A DNA stretch of 64,000 nucleotides from NCBI GenBank assembly GCA_017889345.1, contig JAGHEJ010000003.1:26905-90904 (forward strand), read 5' to 3'. Below are positions 1 through 7,373 of this stretch, in pieces (the first letter of the stretch is position 1; every line of letters starts with the position of its first letter). A program made the translations under genes and the position numbers. The notes beneath the pieces were generated by a model, which was given only the letters and a program-made list of their open reading frames with translations, did no database searches and had not been told where the DNA came from. The stretch comes from Clostridiales bacterium (GTDB lineage Bacteria > Bacillota > Clostridia > Clostridiales > Clostridiaceae).

Positions 1-302
1 TGAGATAAACTAGCTAAATTTTGTGAGGTTGATGGTAATCTTGATGGAGCTGTACTTATTCTACTTCCAGTTGAAATACTTGAACTTATACTTGAAGTTC
101 TATTTGGTAAAGTATTTCTTCCACCAATATTTCTATTTAAATTAGATCTAGTAGCTCTACTTACAACACTTCCAACTCTACCCATACTTGCACTTGCTCT
201 ATCTCCAGAATATACACAAGGCATAGTAACACATAAACTCGCAAGAGTTCCCAAAGATATCGCCTTATTACGTTCTATTTTAAATTTTAATTTATTCCCC
301 AT
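1..302 (-). CDS. Secreted Ser/Arg-rich protein, C-terminus beyond window
   Basis: The frame opens with ATG at 302 and stays open to the window edge, giving about 100 residues. A basic N-terminus and a short hydrophobic stretch ending near a G-D-R-A-S-A sequence look like a signal peptide. The rest is low-complexity Ser, Arg, Thr and Asn. The ribosome site AGGAGAG lies inside the end of the preceding gene, whose stop is only four bases upstream, so the two are translationally coupled. I recognise no domain. The protein resembles in style the other small secreted proteins of this window (307-873, 7374-8957, 49741-52004). Confidence 0.7.
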   Translation of the reverse strand, partial: MGNKLKFKIERNKAISLGTLASLCVTMPCVYSGDRASASMGRVGSVVSRATRSNLNRNIGGRNTLPNRTSSISSSISTGSRISTAPSRLPSTSQNLASLS

Positions 303-306
303 AATT

Positions 307-873
307 CTACTCTCCTGTACCGATATTAAATCCTGGAGTTGGTTTACTTTGCTCATTTTTTTTCATAGGATTTTTATATTTATCTGGTAGTGGAACTCCC
401 CATTTAGCAAATAAATCACTCATATACTTTTCTCTCTCATCATAAAAAGAATTATAAGTTCTTTCTACAACATCCTCATATGTTTTCTTAGTTTGATTAT
501 ATTGATCTTGAGTTAAACCAAGTCCAACAGCTGTACCAATAACGCTCACACCTGCAACTCCTAATGATATACCTGCTAAAACTTTCTCTCCTCTACTTGG
601 AGTATATCTAACTGATGATGTAGGTAAAGAAGTTGAAGGCAACCTACTTCCTGAAATTCCTCCAGCATTTAAATTTGTAGTATTTAATCGTGGTGTATTA
701 ATTCTACTACTAGCTATACTACTAGATGCTCCAGCAACTCTAGGTAAAACTCTTGGTCCAACAGATGCTTTTACTACAACTCCACCACTTCCTATAGCAT
801 TTACTACCATAGGAGAAGCTGCCAACATAGCAATGCTTTTAGACAACTTTTTCCTAATACCCCTGTATGACAT
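307..873 (-). CDS. Secreted or membrane-anchored protein of unknown function
   Basis: The product has 188 aa. A Lys/Arg-rich start containing K-K-L-S-K is followed by a hydrophobic signal-like stretch (about residues 14-28). A Ser/Thr/Asn/Arg-rich segment follows (about 35-92), then a Gly/Val/Leu-rich hydrophobic segment that could span the membrane (about 97-122), and a polar Tyr/Lys-rich tail. The start ATG has a strong AGGAGG site six bases upstream. It is the first gene of a two-gene unit with the one at 1-302. No known family is recognisable. The signal peptide and lineage-specific composition suggest a surface or secreted factor, which is inference. Confidence 0.75.
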   Translation of the reverse strand: MSYRGIRKKLSKSIAMLAASPMVVNAIGSGGVVVKASVGPRVLPRVAGASSSIASSRINTPRLNTTNLNAGGISGSRLPSTSLPTSSVRYTPSRGEKVLAGISLGVAGVSVIGTAVGLGLTQDQYNQTKKTYEDVVERTYNSFYDEREKYMSDLFAKWGVPLPDKYKNPMKKNEQSKPTPGFNIGTGE

Positions 874-977
874 ATATCCTCCTAAAACATTTAAAACATT
901 AATTAATATTTAAGATTTTAGTTTTTAATAGATTATCGTGTAAAAATAATAATTCTTTACATTTACCAAAATTTTTT

Positions 978-997
978 TGTAACACTACGATGTTACA
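978..997. repeat. Inverted repeat in divergent promoter region
   Basis: TGTAACA and TGTTACA form 7-bp arms separated by six bases, between the divergent genes starting at 873 and 1039. The arms match the half-sites of the operator at 23789-23804 but with wider spacing. It could be a regulator site for both genes; this is inference. Confidence 0.4.
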
Positions 998-1038
998 TAA
1001 ATAATATAAAATTATTAATAATTTTTTAGAGGTTTATT

Positions 1039-1842
1039 ATGCAAAACTTATCAAACACTATTCAATCGAAGATAAACAATATAAATTCAACTATGGAAGA
1101 GATTTTATTTAATGAATTATTACTAACTCTTCATGAAATCAAAAAAGATTTTACCAACAATTCTACTGAAGATTTTAAGAAACATTTAAAAAATCTTGAT
1201 ACTCTTCAAACTACAAAGAAAAATATAACCTCATATATAGAATCCTACAATCAAAATTTAATTCAATCAAGTAGTGAAGATGAGAATTTAGAACTAGAGC
1301 CTACAATTTCAGTTTCATCAAACGCCACCCAAGAAATGGATTTTGAACAAGATAAAGACAAAGCATCTTTCTTTTCAAATATATCAAGCAATGAGTATTA
1401 TTTCTCAAATCTTAACGATAACTACGGAGAAATTGATGGAAAACTAAATCTTGAATATTCTCTTACAAATCTTGAAGATTACAAATTTTTTTCAATGAGA
1501 ATTAGAGGAATTAAATTATTTGATAATATTTTTCTAGGTAGAACCATTAATGAATCTATGAGTAAATTATTATCTTTTTTATTTATGTTAAATGAAAAAC
1601 CTTTCATAGCTTTATGTGAAAAAGATACAAAATATTTTTCAACCTCTCCTTCTAAACTTAAAAGACCTACTACTTTAAAAGAAGGTAAATATTATTTTGA
1701 ATCAAATCTAGATGAACAAGAATCAGCAGAAATGCTTAAAACATTTTTAACTCATATTAATGTAAATTTAAAGGCTTGTAAAATTCTTTTAACTTGTTCT
1801 TCAACAAAAGAAAGTGAATCATATATCACCTTTGTATTTTAA
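1039..1842 (+). CDS. Hypothetical intracellular protein, 267 aa
   Basis: The ATG is preceded by an AGAGG site. The first 80 residues are rich in Asn, Lys and Leu with helical or coiled-coil spacing. An acidic Ser/Glu/Asp linker follows (about 80-115), then a mixed alpha/beta region to the end. There is no signal peptide or membrane segment. It is transcribed away from the secreted pair at 1-873 and ends at a clear terminator. I recognise no family and assign no function. Confidence 0.6.
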   Translation: MQNLSNTIQSKINNINSTMEEILFNELLLTLHEIKKDFTNNSTEDFKKHLKNLDTLQTTKKNITSYIESYNQNLIQSSSEDENLELEPTISVSSNATQEMDFEQDKDKASFFSNISSNEYYFSNLNDNYGEIDGKLNLEYSLTNLEDYKFFSMRIRGIKLFDNIFLGRTINESMSKLLSFLFMLNEKPFIALCEKDTKYFSTSPSKLKRPTTLKEGKYYFESNLDEQESAEMLKTFLTHINVNLKACKILLTCSSTKESESYITFVF

Positions 1843-1857
1843 ATAATAGTAAAAATC

Positions 1858-1886
1858 AAGGGCAACATTTAAATGATGTTGCCCTT
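1858..1886. terminator. Bidirectional terminator
   Basis: An 11-bp perfect stem (AAGGGCAACAT with its complement) has a 7-base loop. T-rich sequence on both sides allows it to end both the + gene at 1039-1842 and the convergent - gene at 1895-2131. Confidence 0.85.
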
Positions 1887-1894
1887 TATATAAG

Positions 1895-2131
1895 CTAATA
1901 TTCAATATCCAATATACATATACTATTATCGTCTAAGAAGTAATAAACAAATTCTACCATAAAATCATTTTCAAGTCTAATTCTTATTCTATAATATACG
2001 TTTCCTAAAAAATCAAAAACATCCCTATATGTATACTCAACAATATCAAAGTTTAAAATATCTTGAACTTTTTCTAAAAATATTTCTTCATCTCTAAACC
2101 TCTTACTCAAAAGAGTATCTAATACCTCCAC
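1895..2131 (-). CDS. Small acidic hypothetical protein, 78 aa
   Basis: The start is GTG at 2131, supported by an AGGGGG site nine bases upstream. The protein is acidic and rich in Asp, Glu, Phe and Tyr, with an alternating pattern in its second half (R-I-R-I-R-L, then V-E-F-V-Y-Y-F) that suggests a small beta sheet. It has no signal or membrane segment. It is a single-gene unit ending at the shared terminator at 1858-1886. Family and role are unknown. Confidence 0.55.
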   Translation of the reverse strand: MEVLDTLLSKRFRDEEIFLEKVQDILNFDIVEYTYRDVFDFLGNVYYRIRIRLENDFMVEFVYYFLDDNSICILDIEY

Positions 2132-2246
2132 TATTTTTCCCCCTTATTGAACGTAGTAAAACAAAACTAATTGCCAAGTATAAATAAAACATCTACTACG
2201 ATTTTAATTTATTATATAGATATATATAAATTTTTACAATACCTTA

Positions 2247-2795
2247 CTATTCTAAAATCATTTGTTTTTCTACTGCGTTACTTTCTTGCTTACCTTTTAA
2301 AACAGATACTAATTTAAATCCAAATTCTAATGCCGATCCAGCACAATTAGATGTTATTATATTTTTGTCTTGAACAACTTTTTGTTTTAGATATATACCA
2401 TTCTTTATAAACTGTTCAAATCCTTCATAGCAAGTAAAACTATTATTTTCTAAAATTCCAGCATTTCCCAATATAACTGGAGCTGCACATATAGCTGCAA
2501 CATATCTATCGCTTGAATAAAAATAATTTATAATTTTATAGATTGGCTCAAACGCTTTTATGTTATCTACACCTTTAACGCCACCTGGAAAAATTATCAT
2601 TTTGTATTCTGAAAACTCTAAATTATTAAAAGTCTCATCGCATATAATTTTTACATTATGAGCACTCATAACTTCTAAAGAATCTGTTATAGACACTGTA
2701 GTAATTTCAATACCTGCTCTCCTTAAAACATCGACAATAGCAATTGCCTCCATTTCTTCAAAACCTTCTGCTAAAAATATACAAGTCTTTATCAT
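2247..2795 (-). CDS. DJ-1/PfpI (ThiJ) family protein
   Basis: The 182-aa product has the single-domain layout of the DJ-1/YajL branch. G-F-E-E-M-E (about 11-16) contains the conserved glutamate, F-P-G-G is at 69-72, and A-A-I-C-A-A-P places the reactive cysteine at C103. Members of this family act in oxidative or carbonyl stress protection, as deglycase or chaperone-like enzymes; the exact activity here cannot be read from sequence. The length is usual and the protein is cytosolic. It lies downstream of dut, separated by a region with a long inverted repeat. Confidence 0.88.
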   Translation of the reverse strand: MIKTCIFLAEGFEEMEAIAIVDVLRRAGIEITTVSITDSLEVMSAHNVKIICDETFNNLEFSEYKMIIFPGGVKGVDNIKAFEPIYKIINYFYSSDRYVAAICAAPVILGNAGILENNSFTCYEGFEQFIKNGIYLKQKVVQDKNIITSNCAGSALEFGFKLVSVLKGKQESNAVEKQMILE

Positions 2796-2864
2796 AAACT
2801 CTTCTCCTATGTTAATTTAATATTAATATATAAATAATTCCTAAATTATGCTATAATATTTAAC

Positions 2865-2945
2865 GTTACATGTTATGTTGCTTTGGTTTTCCATATAAAA
2901 TTAAACATATTCTTCTCCTACTTTTACCTAGAACATATCATGTAA
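2865..2945. repeat. Long interrupted inverted repeat between dut and the DJ-1 gene
   Basis: The 15-base arms at 2865-2879 and 2931-2945 (GTTACATGtTATGTT and its partner) are complementary except for one T-T mismatch, with about 51 bases between. Inside, on the - strand, is a possible 11-codon reading frame (2908 down to 2873) with an AGGAG site. It could be a terminator-like or leader structure. Confidence 0.4.
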
Positions 2946-2951
2946 CTCTTA

Positions 2952-3386
2952 CTAAATCCCACTGGAACCAAATCCATTATTTCCTCTCTGAGTATCTAAA
3001 TTCATTTCGTTAATTTCCGTTAATTTTACTTTGTATATTGGTTTAAGAACCATTTGAGCTATTTTCATTCCCTCTTTAACTACAAAATCTTTCTTTCCAT
3101 GATTTATTACGATAACTTTAATTTCTCCTCTATATCCCTCATCAATTGTTCCCGGAGAATTTAATAATGTAATTTGATGATTTAGTGCAAGACCACTTTT
3201 AGGTCTTATTTGAATTTCTGTATCTTTAGGAAGCTTAAGACTTATTCCTGTTCTTATTAACTCACTCTCTCCACTTTTAATTATTTTCTCTTCGATAGAG
3301 AAAATATCCATACCTGCATCTCCATTATTTGCAAATTCTGGCATTTTAGAATTTTTACATAACAATTTAATCTCCAATTCGTACAT
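2952..3386 (-). CDS. dut: dUTP diphosphatase (dUTPase)
   Basis: This 144-aa trimeric-type dUTPase hydrolyses dUTP to dUMP and diphosphate, keeping uracil out of DNA and feeding dTMP synthesis. The family motifs appear in order: N-N-G-D-A-G-M-D near 20-27, R-P-K-S-G-L-A near 61-67, G-T-I-D-E-G-Y-R-G near 79-87, and the C-terminal glycine-rich arm R-G-N-N-G-F-G-S-S-G. The length is normal. The start ATG has an AAAGGAAG site. It is probably a single-gene unit or read with the DJ-1 gene downstream. Confidence 0.95.
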   Translation of the reverse strand: MYELEIKLLCKNSKMPEFANNGDAGMDIFSIEEKIIKSGESELIRTGISLKLPKDTEIQIRPKSGLALNHQITLLNSPGTIDEGYRGEIKVIVINHGKKDFVVKEGMKIAQMVLKPIYKVKLTEINEMNLDTQRGNNGFGSSGI

Positions 3387-3466
3387 AGTATACTTCCTTT
3401 TCTAGTGATTTCCTTTTTTATATTATAGACCTATTTAATATTTTTTTAAACATCTAAAAATTATAA

Positions 3467-4369
3467 CTATTTTAAAAATCCACCGGTATTTCCTGAAGAT
3501 AATTGTTTAACATCTATACTAAAGTTATTTACTCGAACTTCGATACAATTATCAATAAATTTTACACTATTTACGTCAAGATCTAAATTTAAATTATTAA
3601 ATGAACGTAGCAAATCTTTTACGAAAAATTTTATAGGAATATGTTCAATATTAACTCCCGGAAAAACTGAATTTATAATCTTAACTTGTACATACAATAG
3701 ATTCTCTTTCAAATCTTTTATATTAATTGATACATCCCCAACTTCAAAAGATCCTATAAGTATGTTTTTTATATAGATAGCTTGACTAATATCAATCCCC
3801 GAAATAGAAAAACTATCTGTCTTAATAAAATCTTTTATAAAAGACATTATGTCATCTCCTGAAAGTTTTAGTGTTGTTTGTGTAAGTTTCAAAAATACTC
3901 CTCCTTTATTTTTTTGTTTTACCTTATTGGTAGTGCTTTTAACAAAAATATTTTCTGCAACTATGTGTATGTATCCATCACACAGCTTAACTTTAGATAT
4001 TTTAAAATCTATATTTTGATTTTTTATATATTCATTCAAATCAACTATAAATATAAATTTTCCTCTTTCATACACACGTGTTAATTTTAGTGGAAAAAAT
4101 TTCATTACTATTTCTAGAAAACTTTTTGGTATACATAGTTTCTTAAAACAAATTTTATTTATTTCAACAGTTATTTTATTATCTTTAACTTTCAAAATAT
4201 TTATAATTAAGTTTATATTTTTAAAAATTTTGTAGGATATATGTTTAAAAGCTATAGCCCTATTAATTTTAATTTCTTCAATTAAAATACCTTTGGTTAT
4301 AAAAAAATATGTTAAAATCTCTAGCAAATCTATCTCATTTATAATGATAGAGATATTTGTTAATTTCAT
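3467..4369 (-). CDS. Unknown protein with two similar halves, 300 aa
   Basis: The ATG has an AGGAGA site six bases upstream. The protein is rich in Ile, Lys, Asn and Phe with beta-strand-like alternation and no signal peptide. Both halves (about 1-150 and 160-290) contain a block of hydrophobic helix, then F-F-P-L or F-P-G-V, then a long strand with D-L-(N)-x-Y or L-D-L-D, then a K-x-x-D-x-x-I motif. This suggests an internal duplication. Such layouts occur in lipid-binding LmeA/DUF2993-like proteins, but I cannot confirm that link. It stands alone between two terminators. Confidence 0.5.
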   Translation of the reverse strand: MKLTNISIIINEIDLLEILTYFFITKGILIEEIKINRAIAFKHISYKIFKNINLIINILKVKDNKITVEINKICFKKLCIPKSFLEIVMKFFPLKLTRVYERGKFIFIVDLNEYIKNQNIDFKISKVKLCDGYIHIVAENIFVKSTTNKVKQKNKGGVFLKLTQTTLKLSGDDIMSFIKDFIKTDSFSISGIDISQAIYIKNILIGSFEVGDVSINIKDLKENLLYVQVKIINSVFPGVNIEHIPIKFFVKDLLRSFNNLNLDLDVNSVKFIDNCIEVRVNNFSIDVKQLSSGNTGGFLK

Positions 4370-4387
4370 TGATCGTCTCCTACATAA

Positions 4388-4423
4388 AAATAAAAAGCAT
4401 ATATCAACTATTAAGATATATGC
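4388..4423 (-). terminator. Terminator-like hairpin
   Basis: A 9-bp stem (GCATATATC with GATATATGC) and 9-base loop is followed on the - strand by TTTTTATTTTT. It lies just upstream of the gene starting at 4369, after another terminator, so it may be a second terminator or an attenuator in that gene's leader. Confidence 0.6.
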
Positions 4424-4474
4424 TCGAATTTAATCAATGTATTCTATTTTAATTATTTTTCTAATTATTTAATT

Positions 4475-4515
4475 TAAAATAAAAACAGACTACTGAAAAT
4501 TTATCAGTAATCTGT
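4475..4515 (-). terminator. Terminator of the amidase gene
   Basis: A 12-bp stem with one wobble pair (arms 4485-4496 and 4504-4515) is followed by a T-rich tract on the - strand, directly after the amidase stop. Confidence 0.8.
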
Positions 4516-4530
4516 AAATTTAAATCGTTA

Positions 4531-5181
4531 TTAGTTCAAGTTATCTGTAAGGTCAGTATTATTTCCAGAATTTTCTATGATCTCTTGGTCAGAAAAATAT
4601 TCTCTCTTAAATTCTTCACAAACGTCATGAATTCCTTTCTCTATTTCAAAAGAATCTAAGTCGCTAGTTAAATGATTTACAATTGCACTTGTTAAATCAT
4701 AAAATCCATTCCATAAGTTCCAACCACGTCTACTCATAGATTCCGGACAAACTTTTCTGCTTGCGTCATAATGCCTAACCAATCTTGTCATATCTAAATC
4801 GTATTTGATTAATAGTTCAGCTGAAAGTCTTGCAAGACCTATTATATTATTTTCATAATCAGAGTCCCTATTAACGCACATTCCTATACCTATGCTATTA
4901 TCATTAGTTATTCCATACATTCCTCTTCCATCTCCACAATGCCAAGCTCTATACTCTTCATTTACAAAGTTGTAAATTCTGTAGTTAGTTCCCTCATTTC
5001 CAACTAAATAATGATAGCTTGCATTATCAGAAACATTTTCAAAGAAATTATAATGTCTATCAAGGCTTGCTCCTTCATCATAATTTCCTGTATCATGAAC
5101 TACTATATATTCTATTGCTTTATTTTCTCTGTCTGAAAAATTATTTGATATAAGTTTTTCTTTCAATAAATATTGTTTCAT
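4531..5181 (-). CDS. N-acetylmuramoyl-L-alanine amidase (Amidase_2/PGRP type)
   Basis: This 216-aa zinc amidase cleaves the bond between muramic acid and the stem peptide of peptidoglycan. The zinc ligands are visible: H29 in V-V-H-D-T-G, H137 in R-H-Y-D, and C145 in K-V-C-P. The A-W-H-C-G and N-S-I-G-I-G-M segments are also typical. There is no signal peptide, as in phage endolysins and some autolysins that leave by lysis or another route. About 45 acidic C-terminal residues do not match a known wall-binding domain. The start has a GAGGTG site. Sporulation, phage remnant or autolysis are all possible roles. Confidence 0.88.
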   Translation of the reverse strand: MKQYLLKEKLISNNFSDRENKAIEYIVVHDTGNYDEGASLDRHYNFFENVSDNASYHYLVGNEGTNYRIYNFVNEEYRAWHCGDGRGMYGITNDNSIGIGMCVNRDSDYENNIIGLARLSAELLIKYDLDMTRLVRHYDASRKVCPESMSRRGWNLWNGFYDLTSAIVNHLTSDLDSFEIEKGIHDVCEEFKREYFSDQEIIENSGNNTDLTDNLN

Positions 5182-5249
5182 TAAGCACCTCTAAAATTAC
5201 AATCATGCGACTAATATTTATGAAAATTTTTCTTAAAATATTACAAATT

Positions 5250-6554
5250 TTATCCAACAAGTATTTTATGAGTAATTTGTTTAACCCTCACCATCAAATT
5301 TATAAATAAGAAGGATAGACCTTCTGATACAATAAGACTTACCCAAATTCCTATTATTCCAAACAATTTTGCTAAAACAATTAAACTTATAGGTAAAAAT
5401 ATAAATGATCTAAATAAACAAATTATATTTGAATACTTTGGTATTTCAATTGCTTGATAATAAACAGTTATAGTTAAATTTATTCCTAGAATAAAGAAAG
5501 CTAAATTTGTTACATTAAGTCCAAAATATGCAATATTTATGATTTCAGCATCTGTTGTAAAAACACCTATTATCTCTCTTCCCCAAACTAACGAAAGAAG
5601 AGCATATGTTAATGTGAGAACAAAACCAAATCTTTTAGAAAATCCATAAAATTTAAGCATATCTTGTTCCTTTTTCTCACCAAAACTATAGCTAATAAGT
5701 GGTTGAACTCCAAAATTCATTCCAAGAAGTATCATGTAAATATTTGCATTAATGTAATTAATAACACTAAAAGCAGTAATTCCTTTCATTCCAACAAATA
5801 CAATAAGAGCAATATTATAGAAAAATATAATTATTGAAAATGTTATTTCTCCTAAAAAAGAAGGAAATCCAATAGACACAATATTTTTTAAAGTTTTATT
5901 TTCCGTTGGAGATAATTTTAATTTTAAGTTTCCTCTTTTAAATAAAAAATGACATAACAAAATTGATATGGTGATAATTTGTCCGACTCCTGTCGCAAGA
6001 GCAGCTCCTTTTATTCCCCAATTAAAATTGAAGATAAATACATAATCAAAAATTATATTTAATATTGCACCAAAAATATTTGCAACCATACCAAGTCTTG
6101 GATTTCCATCATTTCTCACAAAACTATTCAAAACTATTCCAATTAAATTTGCACTGCAAAAAATCGAATAAAACCTCAAATACTCAGAAGAATATAAAAG
6201 CATTTCATCTCTAGCTCCAATTCCATACATTACACTTCGTGCAAAAACAAATGCAATGACACTTAAAGAAAAACTCACAATAACAGCAAATTTTATAGTT
6301 TGTCCAAAAATATTTTGAGCTCTAACATTATCTTGTTGACCAAAACTTTTCGAAACTAAAGCTCCACCACCAACTGCCATCATCGTTGCAATTCCAAAAT
6401 ACATTATTGTAATTGGAAGCACCATATTAACAGCCGCAAGCCCAACATCTCCTATTCCTTTTCCAACAAAAATTCCATCAACAATTGTATATAATGATGT
6501 TACAAACATAGCAAACATTGAAGAAATAGAATACTTAAAAAACTTTTTTACCAT
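5250..6554 (-). CDS. MATE family multidrug/cation efflux pump
   Basis: The 434-aa membrane protein has about 12 hydrophobic segments in two six-helix halves, the layout of MATE exporters, which use Na+ or H+ gradients to expel cationic compounds. The N-terminal half shows F-V-G-K-G-I-G and N-M-V-L-P-I, and the centre shows V-R-N-D-G-N-P-R-L-G-M-V-A-N, which is typical of the MepA/DinF-like branch. The length is normal. It is a single gene with a GGAGAA site. The substrate cannot be predicted. Confidence 0.9.
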   Translation of the reverse strand: MVKKFFKYSISSMFAMFVTSLYTIVDGIFVGKGIGDVGLAAVNMVLPITIMYFGIATMMAVGGGALVSKSFGQQDNVRAQNIFGQTIKFAVIVSFSLSVIAFVFARSVMYGIGARDEMLLYSSEYLRFYSIFCSANLIGIVLNSFVRNDGNPRLGMVANIFGAILNIIFDYVFIFNFNWGIKGAALATGVGQIITISILLCHFLFKRGNLKLKLSPTENKTLKNIVSIGFPSFLGEITFSIIIFFYNIALIVFVGMKGITAFSVINYINANIYMILLGMNFGVQPLISYSFGEKKEQDMLKFYGFSKRFGFVLTLTYALLSLVWGREIIGVFTTDAEIINIAYFGLNVTNLAFFILGINLTITVYYQAIEIPKYSNIICLFRSFIFLPISLIVLAKLFGIIGIWVSLIVSEGLSFLFINLMVRVKQITHKILVG

Positions 6555-6612
6555 AACTGTTCATTCTCCAATACAAAAATTTAATATAAGAGATAGTTTG
6601 TACATTTTTTCA

Positions 6613-6649
6613 AAATAAAAACCACCAAACTTTTAAAATTTGGTGGTTT
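6613..6649 (-). terminator. Terminator of tRNA-Arg
   Basis: An 11-bp perfect stem (AAACCACCAAA with its complement) and 9-base loop is followed on the - strand by TTATTTTG and a T-run, just after the tRNA. Confidence 0.85.
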
Positions 6650-6672
6650 AAAATTATACACATATATGGCTA

Positions 6673-6749
6673 TGGTGCACCTAGCAGGATTCGAACCTGC
6701 GACCTTTGGATTCGAAGTCCAACACTCTATCCAACTGAGCTATAGATGC
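6673..6749 (-). tRNA. tRNA-Arg (anticodon UCG)
   Basis: The 77-base cloverleaf includes an encoded CCA end. The acceptor arms are GCATCTA and TAGGTGC with one G-U pair. The anticodon stem TTGGA/TCCAA encloses loop CTTCGAA, giving anticodon TCG, which reads CGA and probably other CGN codons. The T-loop has the standard GGTTCGAATCC pattern. The gene is alone and followed by a terminator. Confidence 0.96.
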
Positions 6750-6831
6750 AAATACCTTTACATTATACTAAATAGTATTTAATCAATTCAACATTAAACA
6801 CTATCAAAATTATAAATACGAAATTAAATTT

Positions 6832-7182
6832 CTAAACTTTATCTTCAGAAATTAAATCATCTACATCTAAAATTGGAATTACATTGATTAAAGGTTCATC
6901 ATAAGGGTGAACATCTCTAATAGCTTTAATTACTTTCTTAAGATCATTTTTTATACAAATTGTTTCAATCTTATTTTCTAAAACTTCACAAAGAGCATTT
7001 TCAAATCCAAGATATGGATTTGATCCTTTTAAAGGTCTAAACACTCCTTTAACTTCACTTACACATATACAATTGTCATAATTTCCAACTTTTCCTATTC
7101 CAATATCGTTTAGTGCCTCTCTGACTTTATCTGTAAAATTGTAAGGAATATATACTTCGATTTTAAATTTTTCAAATACCAT
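6832..7182 (-). CDS. NIF3/YqfO-like domain protein
   Basis: I start at ATG 7182 because GGAG lies seven bases upstream; an in-frame ATG 14 codons earlier has no such site. The 116-aa protein matches the small ferredoxin-like insert domain of YqfO/NIF3 proteins: F-K-I-E-V-Y-I-P near the start, G-V-F-R-P-L-x-G-x-x-P-Y in the middle, and V-H-P-Y-D-E-P near the end. Stand-alone copies are common in Firmicutes. NIF3-family proteins bind metals, but the role of this domain is not established. Confidence 0.75.
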   Translation of the reverse strand: MVFEKFKIEVYIPYNFTDKVREALNDIGIGKVGNYDNCICVSEVKGVFRPLKGSNPYLGFENALCEVLENKIETICIKNDLKKVIKAIRDVHPYDEPLINVIPILDVDDLISEDKV

Positions 7183-7306
7183 AAAAAACTCCATAAAAAT
7201 AAATCTATGATATAAAAATATCACAAATTCTAAAAGAATAAAATATTTATATCCATTATTTGATTTAAATTTTGTTTACTTTTTTAAATATTTTTTAATA
7301 ATTTTG

Positions 7307-7335
7307 TTGAATTCCATTCAAAAATTAAATACAAT
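7307..7335 (+). promoter_or_regulatory. SigmaA-type promoter of the repeat-protein gene
   Basis: TTGAAT and TACAAT are separated by exactly 17 bases, about 40 bases before the start codon at 7374. The -35 box is part of a small inverted repeat (TTGAAT-tcc-ATTCAA). Confidence 0.7.
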
Positions 7336-7373
7336 TTAATTTATAATTTATTTTTGAAAGGTTGAAAATAATT

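Noticed and set aside
4531..5181. Prophage, suggested by the amidase and the GH25 lysozyme without signal peptides
   Set aside because: The two genes are 54 kb apart, and no holin, capsid, portal, integrase or attachment sites are near either.
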